Positions 33,396-43,425 of a stretch of 64,000 bases of DNA are shown here, in pieces. Position numbers and translations under genes: made by a program. The notes under the pieces were generated by a model. That model ran no database searches, was not told the origin of the DNA, and saw only the letters and a list, made by a program, of their open reading frames with translations. Numbering within the stretch: position 1 is the stretch's first letter; each line of letters starts with the position of its first letter. The DNA comes from Paludibacteraceae bacterium (lineage in GTDB: Bacteria; Bacteroidota; Bacteroidia; Bacteroidales; Paludibacteraceae). The DNA is taken from contig JAFVTU010000003.1 of NCBI GenBank assembly GCA_017503075.1, forward strand, positions 1-64,000, written 5' to 3'.

Positions 33396-36300
33396 ATGAA
33401 AAAACTTCTACTTATTTTATCCATTTTTGCTGTTTCGTTATCTGCTTTCGCTGCTGAGTTGAATCCCTTTGCGTATAATCTAAAGTCGGAGTATAACGAT
33501 AAGACGCAGACTTTGACGATTAACTTCACGCTCAATGCGCCTGCTTCGTATGTGAAGTTGGCTATCTCGGATGGCGTAAGTGATGTTTGGACGAAGGAAT
33601 ACCTTGCTAGTAGCTATCAAGCTGGCAAAGTGCCTAAGGCTACCTATACTGAAACAATTGATGCGCTTACCCTCCCTCAAGGCAAGAGCTTGACTTGGCG
33701 TGTGGATGTCAAAGGTGCTGCGGTGGCAAGTCCAACCTTCGTGAAAAATGATGTGAGACTTTACGCCCCTACTTCTGTGGATATTGATAACAACCCAGAG
33801 AATGCCAACTTCGGTACGGTGTTTTGTGTGGAGGGCTTGAATGGTGCTTATCAAACCAGTGGTTATACCGGCTATATCAGTTATGAAGACGGTGCTGGTT
33901 TGTATCTGCTGAATGCGGATGGTTCGGCTAGGAAAATGCCTTTTCAAACAGAGAAAGTCCGCTATGGCTATAATGGTGGGGTGGTGAATCAACCTAATAG
34001 AACTAGACCTTTCTTTGGGAATAATGGACAGTATGATCTGAAAGGTTACAATGCTTATCGCGTTCGTGTTTCTGATGATGGGCGTATTTTTGTTACGGCT
34101 TTCTCTACCAATGGTCATGTGTTGTGGGAGGCGAAGAAGGAGTGCTTTAGTGCGACAACACAAGAAGAATGGAGCGCCAATACCGGATGGCATAAAGTCA
34201 TGGCAAAAGGTAATGCAAATACCTTCATGGCAACTGCAAATAGAGATTGTGACAATAATCACCAATATTGTGGCATATTTAGTCTTTTTCAAAATAATGC
34301 TAGTACAGGTACATTTATCGCTGGACCTAATCTCGGTTTTGATGTGAGGGGTTCGGGTGATAACTTGAAGTTGTTGATGTTGTCAGGATGTAAGCAAGCT
34401 GTTGTATATTCAACACCAGCTCACTTCTATTGCGATGAATATGACTTGGGCACGGCGACATTGTGGAATACCGCTCCAAGCAGACGAATTTTTGCAGGAC
34501 ATTCAAATGGTGTTGATATTGTAAATGCACAAGGAGTTCAAGTGCAATACGATAAGAGTGATAATGTGTGGGTTTGTCAACACCGTGCCACAACAGAAGG
34601 GGAAAATACCACCTTGGCGAGGGTTAACCGTGCATCGTCCCCTACGACAGATAATATAAATCATAATATAACGGGCGGAAATTTTGAAAATGTAGAAGCG
34701 ACAACCATTTATCGTCGCTGCGGTGCAATTCGATTCAACGAGGATTTTACGCAAGTGGCTATTGCTAGTAATGCGCATGGAGCAGGTGGTGGATTTACTG
34801 TCTATCCTGTGAACGCTTCTACAGGTCTGCCTAATTGGAATTCTGGAACGCAGGTGGATACATATACTAAAACGGGTAATTCACTGATGGATTTTGCTTG
34901 GGATTATGCGGGTAACTTGTATATCGCTGCGGATGCTGCAACTAATGGCGAACGTATTGCGGTATATGCCATGCCACATACGGCTGACCGAGTGGTTTCT
35001 ACTCCTGCGGCATCTAAATATGCGTTTACCGTAAGTTGCCAAGCAGGTGCAAAGTATCAGGTGACTACGATTTGCAATCCTCCAGAGGCAGGAACGATAA
35101 CATGCTCTATTGGTGGTAATGCTAGGGCTGCGGGTGTGTTGAATGATATTCCTTCTTGCACAGAACTTACCGTAACGGCTATTCCAGAAGATGGTTATAA
35201 ATTCCTCAACTGGACAGATGGCAATGACAATGTGCTATCTACTAATAAGGAATTCACTTTCTATGTAACCGAAAATATCACACTCAAAGCCAACTTTGAA
35301 TATGCCACCTATACAGGCATCGTCTGGAAAAATCTGTTCCTAAATGGCGAGGATATTGCGGACAAAGAATCTGACACTTATGCTGGTGTAAATGAACGAC
35401 TATGGCGATTGTTTCAAGTATGGTGGAATAACGAATTTTCAGCTAGTCGCAATGATCAGGGAACAACATCAGGTAAAAATGAGTATGATGTAACGGGATT
35501 TGTTACGAGCGCTAATGCCGTAAAAATGTTTACGGAACCTAATAGGCCATTTCGTTGGCTAGGAAAATACATGATGAGTGTTGTTGGTGATACAATTACC
35601 AATGGAACATATTGGGGAATAGCTAATATCAATATTTGGGGGTACTATTTATATGCTTTTATAAATCGGACAGATAAAGTATACAATTCACAAAATCAGG
35701 CTATGGGTAATGATCCAAAAGTACATTTTGAAGGATTTCCAAATGCTGGTCAACCATCTAGATGGCGTCCGTATTGGGCTGAGGAAGTTTGTAAATTACC
35801 AATGACAATGAAATATAGCGATTTTATGCCAACTATATCCACATGGAAAAGGGATTTTCAATGTCCTTCTGGATGGAATGTGCCTGGTGTTACTCCAAAT
35901 GTTACTCCAAGCGATTGGTATAAATGGAATGTTCCAGCGAATAATCCCGCTGTACAAGATGTTGATTATCAAAAATACTTTATTCTCGCATGGCGTGCGA
36001 ATAGCCCGACAGGAGATACTATCGTACATCATGTGTATAGAAACAATATGGAACTACATGCAAGTTATGTTCTGAAGAATATTGACGAGGAAGATCGTGT
36101 TGATCCAACTAAATACGACGCAAGCAACGATGATGTGTTCGAGTTAATGTGGAATAGACATTGGGTCAACCTTGATCCTGATCCAGCAGTGGTGCCAACG
36201 CATAGCCTGACCGTTACACGCAAACTGCAAGCAGGAATGTACAACACCATCTGTCTGCCGTTTAGCGTTGATTTAACAGGTTTGGCGGATAATAATGAGT

Positions 36301-36878
36301 ATAAACATCCTCTGAAAGATGCAGACGCATATGAGTTTGCGGGCACAACCACCTCTACCTACAACGAGTCGGGTGAACCTGTAACTATATTGAACTTCAA
36401 CAAGGTAACTCAACTGCAAGCAGGTGTACCATACCTAATCAAGCTAAAAGGTAATGCAGATGTCACAGAGGATTTGCCATTTACGGGTGTAGTTTGTGAT
36501 ACTATTTTGCGTCCTTCTGTAGGTGGCGGACTTATCTTCCAACCTACAATCAATCCTACTACTGTGCCAGCAGGTTCGTTGATCTTAGTGGCTAACAACC
36601 GTTTGGCACAAACAACTGAGGATGGCAAAATGAATGGTATGCGTGGCTACTTTATGATTGACCCAACCAACCCATTGCTAGCGGATGACATCGCCGAGCA
36701 AGCGGCTGACGGACGAGTTTATCTCTCCTTCCAAAAACCTGTTACAACCTCTGTGCCTCTAGCACCTGAGGCGGAGCAACCCAAGAAGACCAAAGTTCGC
36801 AAAGTGATGTACGACGGTCAAATCTACATCCTCCGTGGGGATGAAGTGTACACCATCACAGGTCATAGAGTAAAATAA
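33396..36878 (+). CDS. Large exported protein with LNPFAY module, plus-arm counterpart
   Basis: 1160 residues from the second ATG (MKKLLLILSIFAVSLSAFA signal peptide); the first ATG at 33378 adds only six residues. LNPFAYNLKSEY begins a module of about 530 residues with blades RVRVSDDGRIFVTAF, GFDVRGSGDNLKLLMLSG, GAIRFNEDFTQVAIAS and LMDFAWDYAGNLYIA. A divergent InlB-like repeat (YKFLNWTDGND), the insert domain (FRWLGKYMMSVVG) and a C-terminal beta domain with tail RKVMYDGQIYILRG..YTITGHRVK follow. The module is also present twice in the 38320 protein. Role unknown; a surface or extracellular binding protein is likely. Confidence 0.75.
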   Translation: MKKLLLILSIFAVSLSAFAAELNPFAYNLKSEYNDKTQTLTINFTLNAPASYVKLAISDGVSDVWTKEYLASSYQAGKVPKATYTETIDALTLPQGKSLTWRVDVKGAAVASPTFVKNDVRLYAPTSVDIDNNPENANFGTVFCVEGLNGAYQTSGYTGYISYEDGAGLYLLNADGSARKMPFQTEKVRYGYNGGVVNQPNRTRPFFGNNGQYDLKGYNAYRVRVSDDGRIFVTAFSTNGHVLWEAKKECFSATTQEEWSANTGWHKVMAKGNANTFMATANRDCDNNHQYCGIFSLFQNNASTGTFIAGPNLGFDVRGSGDNLKLLMLSGCKQAVVYSTPAHFYCDEYDLGTATLWNTAPSRRIFAGHSNGVDIVNAQGVQVQYDKSDNVWVCQHRATTEGENTTLARVNRASSPTTDNINHNITGGNFENVEATTIYRRCGAIRFNEDFTQVAIASNAHGAGGGFTVYPVNASTGLPNWNSGTQVDTYTKTGNSLMDFAWDYAGNLYIAADAATNGERIAVYAMPHTADRVVSTPAASKYAFTVSCQAGAKYQVTTICNPPEAGTITCSIGGNARAAGVLNDIPSCTELTVTAIPEDGYKFLNWTDGNDNVLSTNKEFTFYVTENITLKANFEYATYTGIVWKNLFLNGEDIADKESDTYAGVNERLWRLFQVWWNNEFSASRNDQGTTSGKNEYDVTGFVTSANAVKMFTEPNRPFRWLGKYMMSVVGDTITNGTYWGIANINIWGYYLYAFINRTDKVYNSQNQAMGNDPKVHFEGFPNAGQPSRWRPYWAEEVCKLPMTMKYSDFMPTISTWKRDFQCPSGWNVPGVTPNVTPSDWYKWNVPANNPAVQDVDYQKYFILAWRANSPTGDTIVHHVYRNNMELHASYVLKNIDEEDRVDPTKYDASNDDVFELMWNRHWVNLDPDPAVVPTHSLTVTRKLQAGMYNTICLPFSVDLTGLADNNEYKHPLKDADAYEFAGTTTSTYNESGEPVTILNFNKVTQLQAGVPYLIKLKGNADVTEDLPFTGVVCDTILRPSVGGGLIFQPTINPTTVPAGSLILVANNRLAQTTEDGKMNGMRGYFMIDPTNPLLADDIAEQAADGRVYLSFQKPVTTSVPLAPEAEQPKKTKVRKVMYDGQIYILRGDEVYTITGHRVK

Positions 36879-36879
36879 A

Positions 36880-36967
36880 AACTTTCCATTTTGTGCACTG
36901 AAATGACGAAAAATTTTCCATTTTGTGCACTGAAACGACGAAAAATTTTCCATTTTGTGCACTAAAG
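36880..36967. repeat. Three 32-bp direct repeats upstream of the ATPase gene
   Basis: AAAAATTTTCCATTTTGTGC followed by ACTGAAACGACG recurs with 32-bp spacing (starts near 36880, 36909 and 36941; the last copy degenerates). The array ends about 25 bp before the -7 box TACCTTTG (36992-36999). Confidence 0.85.
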
Positions 36968-36991
36968 CTTGTCGGATTCAAAAAAAAATCG

Positions 36992-36999
36992 TACCTTTG
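36992..36999 (+). promoter_or_regulatory. Promoter -7 box of the DUF4143 ATPase gene
   Basis: TACCTTTG followed by CAGCAG, 20 bp upstream of the ATG. It may also serve the amidase fusion gene downstream. Confidence 0.75.
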
Positions 37000-37019
37000 C
37001 AGCAGAAAATCAATAGGTT

Positions 37020-38300
37020 ATGGATATAAAGCAAATACTGCAAGACCAAAAGGCAGAAATAATAAGGTTTAATCCCACTATCTTGTGTACTCGAACAGAG
37101 GAAAAGCTGTTTGACCTGCAAAGCGATTTGGCGCAGGTGGTAATCGGTGTGCGCCGTAGCGGAAAATCAACCCTATGCTTGAAAGTCCTCAAAGAGAGTG
37201 GGATGTCATTTGGGTATGTAAACTTTGATGATGAGCAATTGGCTGACCTGAAGGTTAGCCAACTTAATGATGTACTGGATGCTCTATACAAAGTGTATGG
37301 CGATATTACTCATGTGCTGTTTGATGAAATACAAAATGTGGATCATTGGCCTTTGTTTGTAAATCGTCTGTTGCGACAAGGACTCCATGTGGTGATGACT
37401 GGTAGTAATGCAAACCTTTTGTCGGGCGAACTAGCAACGCATCTCACTGGACGATATAACCAAATTGAATTATTTCCTTTTTCGTTTCTGGAATATTGCG
37501 CTATGCGTAAAATAGATATTCAGACAGAAACGACCAGGGCGCATGCACTTAGATATGCTGCCTTGGAGGAGTACTTGCAACAAGGAGGATTCCCAGAATT
37601 ACTAAAACTCAAAAATAAGTACACCTATACACTCTCCTTGTTCAAGGCTATCATTCACAAGGATATAAGCAAACGATATAAAGTAAAACATGAAAAAACG
37701 TTGGCTGATATAGCTAATACAATGTTAGATTTGTTTTGCCAAGAAATTTCATACGGAGATATTCAAAAACAGTTTGAACTAGGGTCGGCACATACTGCAA
37801 AAAAATATATACATTATTTGCAAGAGGCATATTTGTTTCGCTTGCTACCTATTTATACATTTAAAAGCACGGAAAAACAGTCATCTCGAAAGTGCTACGC
37901 TATTGATGCTGCATTTATAACCAATCATGAGGATTTTCTACAAACGCCTAATTTGGGATGGCGATTGGAAAATATGGTAGCAATAGAACTTATGCGAAGA
38001 ATGAATAGTGAGATCGAACAATTGTTCTATTTACGTAAGCACAAGAATTTTGAAGTGGATTTTGTGCGTACCAATATGGGGCATGTTGAAGAGTTGATAC
38101 AAGTGACTTATAATTTTGTAGAGCCCAATACCAAATTGTATAATCGTGAAATAGGAGGGCTAATCAAAGGTGCAAAATTAACGCATTGCAATCATCTTAC
38201 ACTTATAATGATGGATGGGGAAGAACGTGAAATAGAGCAAGACGGATTTGTAGTGAAATGTGTCAGAGCGACTAATTGGCTGCTAAATAACAACAAATAA
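37020..38300 (+). CDS. AAA ATPase with DUF4143 domain
   Basis: 426 residues. Walker A GVRRSGKST at 43-51, Walker B HVLFDE at 98-103, sensor region VVMTGSNANLLSGELATHLTGRY near 128-150, and a C-terminal DUF4143 nuclease-like domain (FYLRKHKNFEVDFV near 338). These proteins are abundant and often laterally transferred in Bacteroidota; a defence or DNA-handling role is suspected but not settled. The gene has its own -7 box and three 32-bp repeats upstream. The amidase fusion gene begins 19 bp downstream and may be transcribed from it. Confidence 0.9.
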   Translation: MDIKQILQDQKAEIIRFNPTILCTRTEEKLFDLQSDLAQVVIGVRRSGKSTLCLKVLKESGMSFGYVNFDDEQLADLKVSQLNDVLDALYKVYGDITHVLFDEIQNVDHWPLFVNRLLRQGLHVVMTGSNANLLSGELATHLTGRYNQIELFPFSFLEYCAMRKIDIQTETTRAHALRYAALEEYLQQGGFPELLKLKNKYTYTLSLFKAIIHKDISKRYKVKHEKTLADIANTMLDLFCQEISYGDIQKQFELGSAHTAKKYIHYLQEAYLFRLLPIYTFKSTEKQSSRKCYAIDAAFITNHEDFLQTPNLGWRLENMVAIELMRRMNSEIEQLFYLRKHKNFEVDFVRTNMGHVEELIQVTYNFVEPNTKLYNREIGGLIKGAKLTHCNHLTLIMMDGEEREIEQDGFVVKCVRATNWLLNNNK

Positions 38301-38319
38301 CAACAATAACATAATTATC

Positions 38320-41300
38320 ATGAAAAAAACACTACTACTTACCCTAGCCCTTGCGGCTACAACCCTCGCCTTCGCGGCGAAAATCTATGTCAATCCAGGA
38401 CATGGTAGTTGGGGAGCTAATGACCGCAATATTGCGACAATTACCCATCCTCTAGGAGATACAACTGGATTCTACGAGTCTAATACCAACATGTGGAAGT
38501 GCCTTTATCTCACAGAGAAACTTCGTGCAGCAGGGCATACTGTGAAGATGTCACACACTAAGTGTGGAACAAGTCCAGCGCTTGCTACTGTAGCAGCCGA
38601 ATCACAGACATTCGGAGCAGATTATTTCATCTCGGTGCACTCCAATGCGCTGAGTGCAGATGCCGATATGATCAATTTCCCTGCGTATTTCTATCGCACT
38701 AACTATGGTGCCTCTGCTGCTACTTGTACAGCTATGGCGCAAGCTTCATGGAAAAGACATTTCTATATCTTTGACCAAGGAATGGAATTCTTGAGCACTA
38801 GCCTCTATAGCATGACTAAATATAAGATTGAAGTGGGAAATTATGCTGTGTTGGCACAAAGTACACCAGGATATTTAGTAGAAGGTTACTTCCATACCTA
38901 TCAACCTGCTCGTCACCGTGCACTCAATCCTGAATGGTGTCGCCAAGAAGGTTTGCGCTACTTCCGCGGCATACAAGATTACTACGGTAAAGCTGGCGAA
39001 ACCAAAGGATACATCATGGGATATATCCGAACCAAAGACAAACAAATCAATCAAACATACTATACTACACGCAGTGGCAACGATATCTACATGCCTATCA
39101 ATGGCGCACGCGTATATCTTACGAATGCCGCTGGCGATACCATCATGACCAACTGCTACAACTATGTAGCACGCAAACTCACCAACCAAAAGTGCTACAC
39201 CACTGACAACAACTACAACGGCGTGTTTGCGTACGAAGACCTTACACCTGGCACCTATACTATTAGCGTGCGCGCGAGCGGGTATAAGAAGTACACGCAG
39301 ACAATCACTGTCACTGCTGATCAAACAGCTTACACGCAAATCTTCCTAACTTCTGGCACGGACGATGAAGAGGAGCCTGAGCCTACACCTACGCCCAACC
39401 CAGGCGGTAATACCGACCCTGGCTATGACGGCACTGAGGTAGCCAACGCTACTGGTCTCAACCCATTTGCATACGGATTGACATCCGAACTCAACGCTGA
39501 CAGCACTGAGATTACCCTACGCTGGTGGCTCAACGCACCTGCTACCACTGTCAAAATCGTCTTCAACGATGGAGAGACAGATTATGTAGTAAGAGATTAC
39601 AAGAATGTAGCAGTAGATGGATACAAAGATGTGATTCAAACATCTGCCCTCCCACGAGGCAAACAACTAACTTGGCGAGTAGATGTGACTGGCGCTGGCT
39701 TTAATAACGCTACCAAAATCAGCAAAGAGTACTACTTCTTCCGTCCAAGCTCTGTGGATACCGATGACAACCCAGAGAGTGCTAACTTTGGTCGTCTCCT
39801 CTGTACCGAGGCATATCATGAAATCAAGGACAAGTCTGGTAGTGGTTCTGCTGGCGAATACTCTACCTACAAGAGCTATAGCATGGGTGCTGGTATCTAT
39901 GAGTTTGATGCGAAGTTTGACTTTGTCAAAGGTCACAATGGTGGCAATACCTTCAATACCTATCGCGAAGACCTGACAGCAAAAAAAGCTTCTGCACCTC
40001 ACCGCGTGCGTATTGCCGACGATGGACGAGTATTTGCTACATCATTCAATGGTGGCGAAGCATGGGGCGGTAAAGTGATGTGGCTTGTAGATGCTGCTAC
40101 ACTTGACACATGGACTCCAGCGTTTGAATATGGATATATTAATACCTCCACATCTAACCTCGTAACCGCTGATGGTTACTATATCGCAGCTCCTAACATC
40201 GGTTTTGATGTACAAGGTGGCGGATCTAATCTCCGCATTCTGATGTTGTCAGGTACTCAAGCTTGCTATGATGGGGCAGTATCTGCGTTCCGCTGCTATG
40301 AGTATGCGTGGGGCAACAAGACCAGTTGGTCAACTGCTCCTACCAAGAAATGGTTCGATGGTAATACCTCTAACAACTGCAACGGAACCTACAAAGTAAT
40401 CAACCACTTAGGTGCGCAAGTACAGTTTGATGGTCAAGGTGGTATCTGGATGTGCCAATACCGTGGTGCGGCTACAGATACATATCCATCACTTGTTTAC
40501 TACGATAAGAATGGCACCTATCGCTACCACGAGGTGATGAACAACCGTGGCGGTGGCGGTTTCCGCTTCAATAAAGACTTTACCCGCGTGATTATCTCTG
40601 GTGGTAATGGTACTAATGGTGAAGCTACTGTCTATACCGTAAGTAATGATGCCAATGGCTATCCTACTAAACTCACCAAAGAGTTTACCATTGCAATGGG
40701 ATTAGGAGCTGGTATGTTAGACTTCGCTTGGGACTATGCAGACAATATCTATGCAATCAGTTACTCCAAAGAGAAACTCGTTGCATACGCATTGCCTCAC
40801 TCCAATGGTCGCGTCATCTCTACACCTGCTGCTACCAAATATGCGTTTACACTCGCAGCTAATGGCGAAGAGCCAGAACCAGACCCAGACCCAGAACCTG
40901 ATGTGACTACCGATGGCTTGAACCCATTTGCATACGCACTCTCTTCTGCACTCTCTGCAGACAACACCGTACTCACCGTCAACTATTCGCTCAATGCTAC
41001 TGCTACAGAAGTGAATATAGTGGTACTAAATGGTGAGACAGTGGTGAAGACTATTGCTTGTGAAGGAATTGCCAAAGGTACTTACAGCGTGGAGATCCCT
41101 ACCGCAGAGTTGCCTAAAGAGGCTGCTCTCACTTGGCGAGTAGATGTCAAGGGCGCTGCAGTGACACAAGCCACCTTTGTGGATAACTCTGTCAAACTCT
41201 ATTGCCCAACATCTATAGATATTGATAACAATCCTCAAAACGATAACTTCGGTACCGTATTCGTGGTAGAGGGATTGCCTACAGCAAAAGACAATGCCAC

Positions 41301-43425
41301 ATATGCCAACTACATTAGTTATGCAGACGGTGCAGGATTATATGTGCTCAATGCAGATGGTACAGCACGTCCAATGCCAAACCAATCTACTACAAGATAT
41401 GGTTATAACGGCGGTAGAGTGTCACAAACAAGACAATATTTCAATGTAACTAGTTCTTCTGCCTACTCACCATACCGCGTGCGCGTTTCGGACGATGGAC
41501 GTATCTTCGTTTCGTCGCTCTCTCCAGATGGACAAGTGCTCTGGGAAGCTGACCCATTGGTGTTCAGTCGCCCAGATGCTGCTGATTGGCAAGATAGAGC
41601 TGTAGCGGGCTGGGCACACGTAATGTCAGATAAGAATGATAACACCGTAATGGCTACTGAGGCTAGAAATTGTACACATACTGCTTGTGGTATCTACGGA
41701 CTCTATGAGGGCAATGCTGCCACTGGAGCCTTTATCGCAGGTCCTAACGTGGGATTTGATGTTCGCGGTGCAGGCAAAGATCTAAAACTGTTGATGCTCT
41801 CTGGATGTAAGCAAGCTATCGTTAATTTCACTCCAGCTCACTTCTATTGCGATGAATATGATCTGGGTGAGGCTACCATGTGGAATACTGCACCAAGCAG
41901 ACGTGTATTCAAAGGAAATGTAGTCAACCATGCTGGCACTCAAGTACAATATGATGGAGATGGTAATGTTTGGATGTGCCAACACCGTAGTGGAACAGAT
42001 GCTGCTACCCTCATGAAGTTCAATGCAGACGCTACTGATGCAGTCCTCTATAACGAAGATCCTAAACAACCTTATCACCGCTGCGGCGCTATCCGATTCA
42101 ACAACGACTATTCACAAGTAGCCATCGCTACTATCGGCTCGGGTACAGGTGGAGCATTTACCGTTTATCCTGTCGTGGATGGTATGCCTGTTTGGAACCA
42201 AGGCACAGAGGTAGATTGCAAGTCTGTAACCCACCACTCACTCATGGACTTCGCTTGGGACTATGCCAGCAACCTATATATCGCTGCCGATGCAGCTAGC
42301 GGCTCTGCTGGAAAATGCGTGGCTGTCTATGCAATGCCTCACGCTGCTGATAGGGTAGTTTCTACTCCTGCAGCTGACAAATACACTTTCACCCTACCAA
42401 AACCAGTTTATACCGTAACAGCTACTGCTAACGACCCAGCTATGGGTACAGTAGAAGGTGCAGGTACTTATGCCGAAGGTGCAACGGCAACGCTGACCGC
42501 CACCGCAGCAGCGGGTCATAAGTTTGTTAACTGGACCGTAGGTGAGGACGTTTTGACTGAGAATCCATTGACATTGACAGTGACTGCGGATGTAGCTGTG
42601 GTAGCTAACTTCGCCGTAATCGAGCATACAGTAACCGCCACCGTGAACGATCCTGCAATGGGTAGTGTAGAGGGTGCAGGCACATATGCAGAAGGTGCAA
42701 CCGCTACATTGACAGCAACCGCTAACGAAGGTTATGAGTTTGTCAGCTGGACCGTAGGTGAGGACGTTTTGACTGAGAATCCATTGACATTGACAGTTGA
42801 CAAAGATATTGAGGTAGTAGCAACCTTCAAAGCTATTGAAGTAGTAGTGCCAACCTATACCGTCTCTGTCAGTGTCAACGACCCTGCTATGGGTAGTGTT
42901 GAGGGTGCAGGCACATATGATGAGGGTGCAACAGCAACGCTGACCGCCACCGCAGCAGAGGGCTATGAGTTTGTCAGCTGGACTATCGGCGATGAAACCC
43001 TCACCGCTAATCCACTCAGCTTGACCGTAACCTCTGATACCACAGTAGTGGCAACGTTTAAGGCCATTGAGGTAGTAGTGCCAACCTATACCGTATCTGT
43101 CAGTGTCAACGACCCTGCTATGGGTACTGTTGAGGGTGCAGGCACATATGACGAGGGTGCAACGGCAACGCTGACCGCCACCGCAGCAGAGGGCTATGAG
43201 TTTGTCAGCTGGACCGTAGGCGAGGAAATATTGACGGAGAATCCACTGACATTGACCGTTGACAAAGATATTGAGGTAGTGGCAACCTTCCAAATCGCTG
43301 TTCCTACAGACCTAGAGAATACGGAGTACAATGCATCGCAGGTAGAAAAGATATTGCGTGATGACCGTATATATATTCGCGTCAATAACCAACTTTATAC
43401 CGTTACTGGTGCGCGTGCAGAGTAG
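38320..43425 (+). CDS. Amidase 4: N-acetylmuramoyl-L-alanine amidase fused to two LNPFAY propeller-like modules
   Basis: 1701 residues. Signal peptide about 1-19, Amidase_3 (VNPGHGSWG, FYESNTN, FISVHSNAL, LVEGYFHTY) to about 240, a regulatory-like beta domain, then an acidic Pro linker (EEPEPTPTPNPGG). Two LNPFAY modules follow (about 378-850 and 866-1355), separated by another Glu/Pro/Asp linker. Four near-identical ~72-residue repeats (NDPAMG.VEGAGTY.EGATATLTATA) and the tail EKILRDDRIYIRV...YTVTGARAE complete it. It joins in one chain what the other loci keep as propeller plus amidase, which supports functional coupling. All zinc ligands are intact. Confidence 0.85.
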   Translation: MKKTLLLTLALAATTLAFAAKIYVNPGHGSWGANDRNIATITHPLGDTTGFYESNTNMWKCLYLTEKLRAAGHTVKMSHTKCGTSPALATVAAESQTFGADYFISVHSNALSADADMINFPAYFYRTNYGASAATCTAMAQASWKRHFYIFDQGMEFLSTSLYSMTKYKIEVGNYAVLAQSTPGYLVEGYFHTYQPARHRALNPEWCRQEGLRYFRGIQDYYGKAGETKGYIMGYIRTKDKQINQTYYTTRSGNDIYMPINGARVYLTNAAGDTIMTNCYNYVARKLTNQKCYTTDNNYNGVFAYEDLTPGTYTISVRASGYKKYTQTITVTADQTAYTQIFLTSGTDDEEEPEPTPTPNPGGNTDPGYDGTEVANATGLNPFAYGLTSELNADSTEITLRWWLNAPATTVKIVFNDGETDYVVRDYKNVAVDGYKDVIQTSALPRGKQLTWRVDVTGAGFNNATKISKEYYFFRPSSVDTDDNPESANFGRLLCTEAYHEIKDKSGSGSAGEYSTYKSYSMGAGIYEFDAKFDFVKGHNGGNTFNTYREDLTAKKASAPHRVRIADDGRVFATSFNGGEAWGGKVMWLVDAATLDTWTPAFEYGYINTSTSNLVTADGYYIAAPNIGFDVQGGGSNLRILMLSGTQACYDGAVSAFRCYEYAWGNKTSWSTAPTKKWFDGNTSNNCNGTYKVINHLGAQVQFDGQGGIWMCQYRGAATDTYPSLVYYDKNGTYRYHEVMNNRGGGGFRFNKDFTRVIISGGNGTNGEATVYTVSNDANGYPTKLTKEFTIAMGLGAGMLDFAWDYADNIYAISYSKEKLVAYALPHSNGRVISTPAATKYAFTLAANGEEPEPDPDPEPDVTTDGLNPFAYALSSALSADNTVLTVNYSLNATATEVNIVVLNGETVVKTIACEGIAKGTYSVEIPTAELPKEAALTWRVDVKGAAVTQATFVDNSVKLYCPTSIDIDNNPQNDNFGTVFVVEGLPTAKDNATYANYISYADGAGLYVLNADGTARPMPNQSTTRYGYNGGRVSQTRQYFNVTSSSAYSPYRVRVSDDGRIFVSSLSPDGQVLWEADPLVFSRPDAADWQDRAVAGWAHVMSDKNDNTVMATEARNCTHTACGIYGLYEGNAATGAFIAGPNVGFDVRGAGKDLKLLMLSGCKQAIVNFTPAHFYCDEYDLGEATMWNTAPSRRVFKGNVVNHAGTQVQYDGDGNVWMCQHRSGTDAATLMKFNADATDAVLYNEDPKQPYHRCGAIRFNNDYSQVAIATIGSGTGGAFTVYPVVDGMPVWNQGTEVDCKSVTHHSLMDFAWDYASNLYIAADAASGSAGKCVAVYAMPHAADRVVSTPAADKYTFTLPKPVYTVTATANDPAMGTVEGAGTYAEGATATLTATAAAGHKFVNWTVGEDVLTENPLTLTVTADVAVVANFAVIEHTVTATVNDPAMGSVEGAGTYAEGATATLTATANEGYEFVSWTVGEDVLTENPLTLTVDKDIEVVATFKAIEVVVPTYTVSVSVNDPAMGSVEGAGTYDEGATATLTATAAEGYEFVSWTIGDETLTANPLSLTVTSDTTVVATFKAIEVVVPTYTVSVSVNDPAMGTVEGAGTYDEGATATLTATAAEGYEFVSWTVGEEILTENPLTLTVDKDIEVVATFQIAVPTDLENTEYNASQVEKILRDDRIYIRVNNQLYTVTGARAE
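42411..43299 (+). repeat. Four tandem ~216-231-bp coding repeats in amidase 4
   Basis: Units begin near 42411, 42625, 42855 and 43086 (each starts with an ACCGTA-like triplet group encoding YTV). Long stretches are identical at DNA level, for example GCAACGGCAACGCTGACCGC in units 1 and 4, so unit number can probably change by recombination. Confidence 0.9.

Noticed and set aside
33480..34292. Long minus-strand reading frame opposite the LNPFAY gene
   Set aside because: Shadow of the plus-strand gene; low-quality composition (Ile/Arg/His-rich) and no promoter or family motif.
42394..43293. Long minus-strand reading frame opposite the amidase 4 repeats
   Set aside because: It arises from tandem repetition of the coding sequence; Cys/Gly-rich translation with no start signals.
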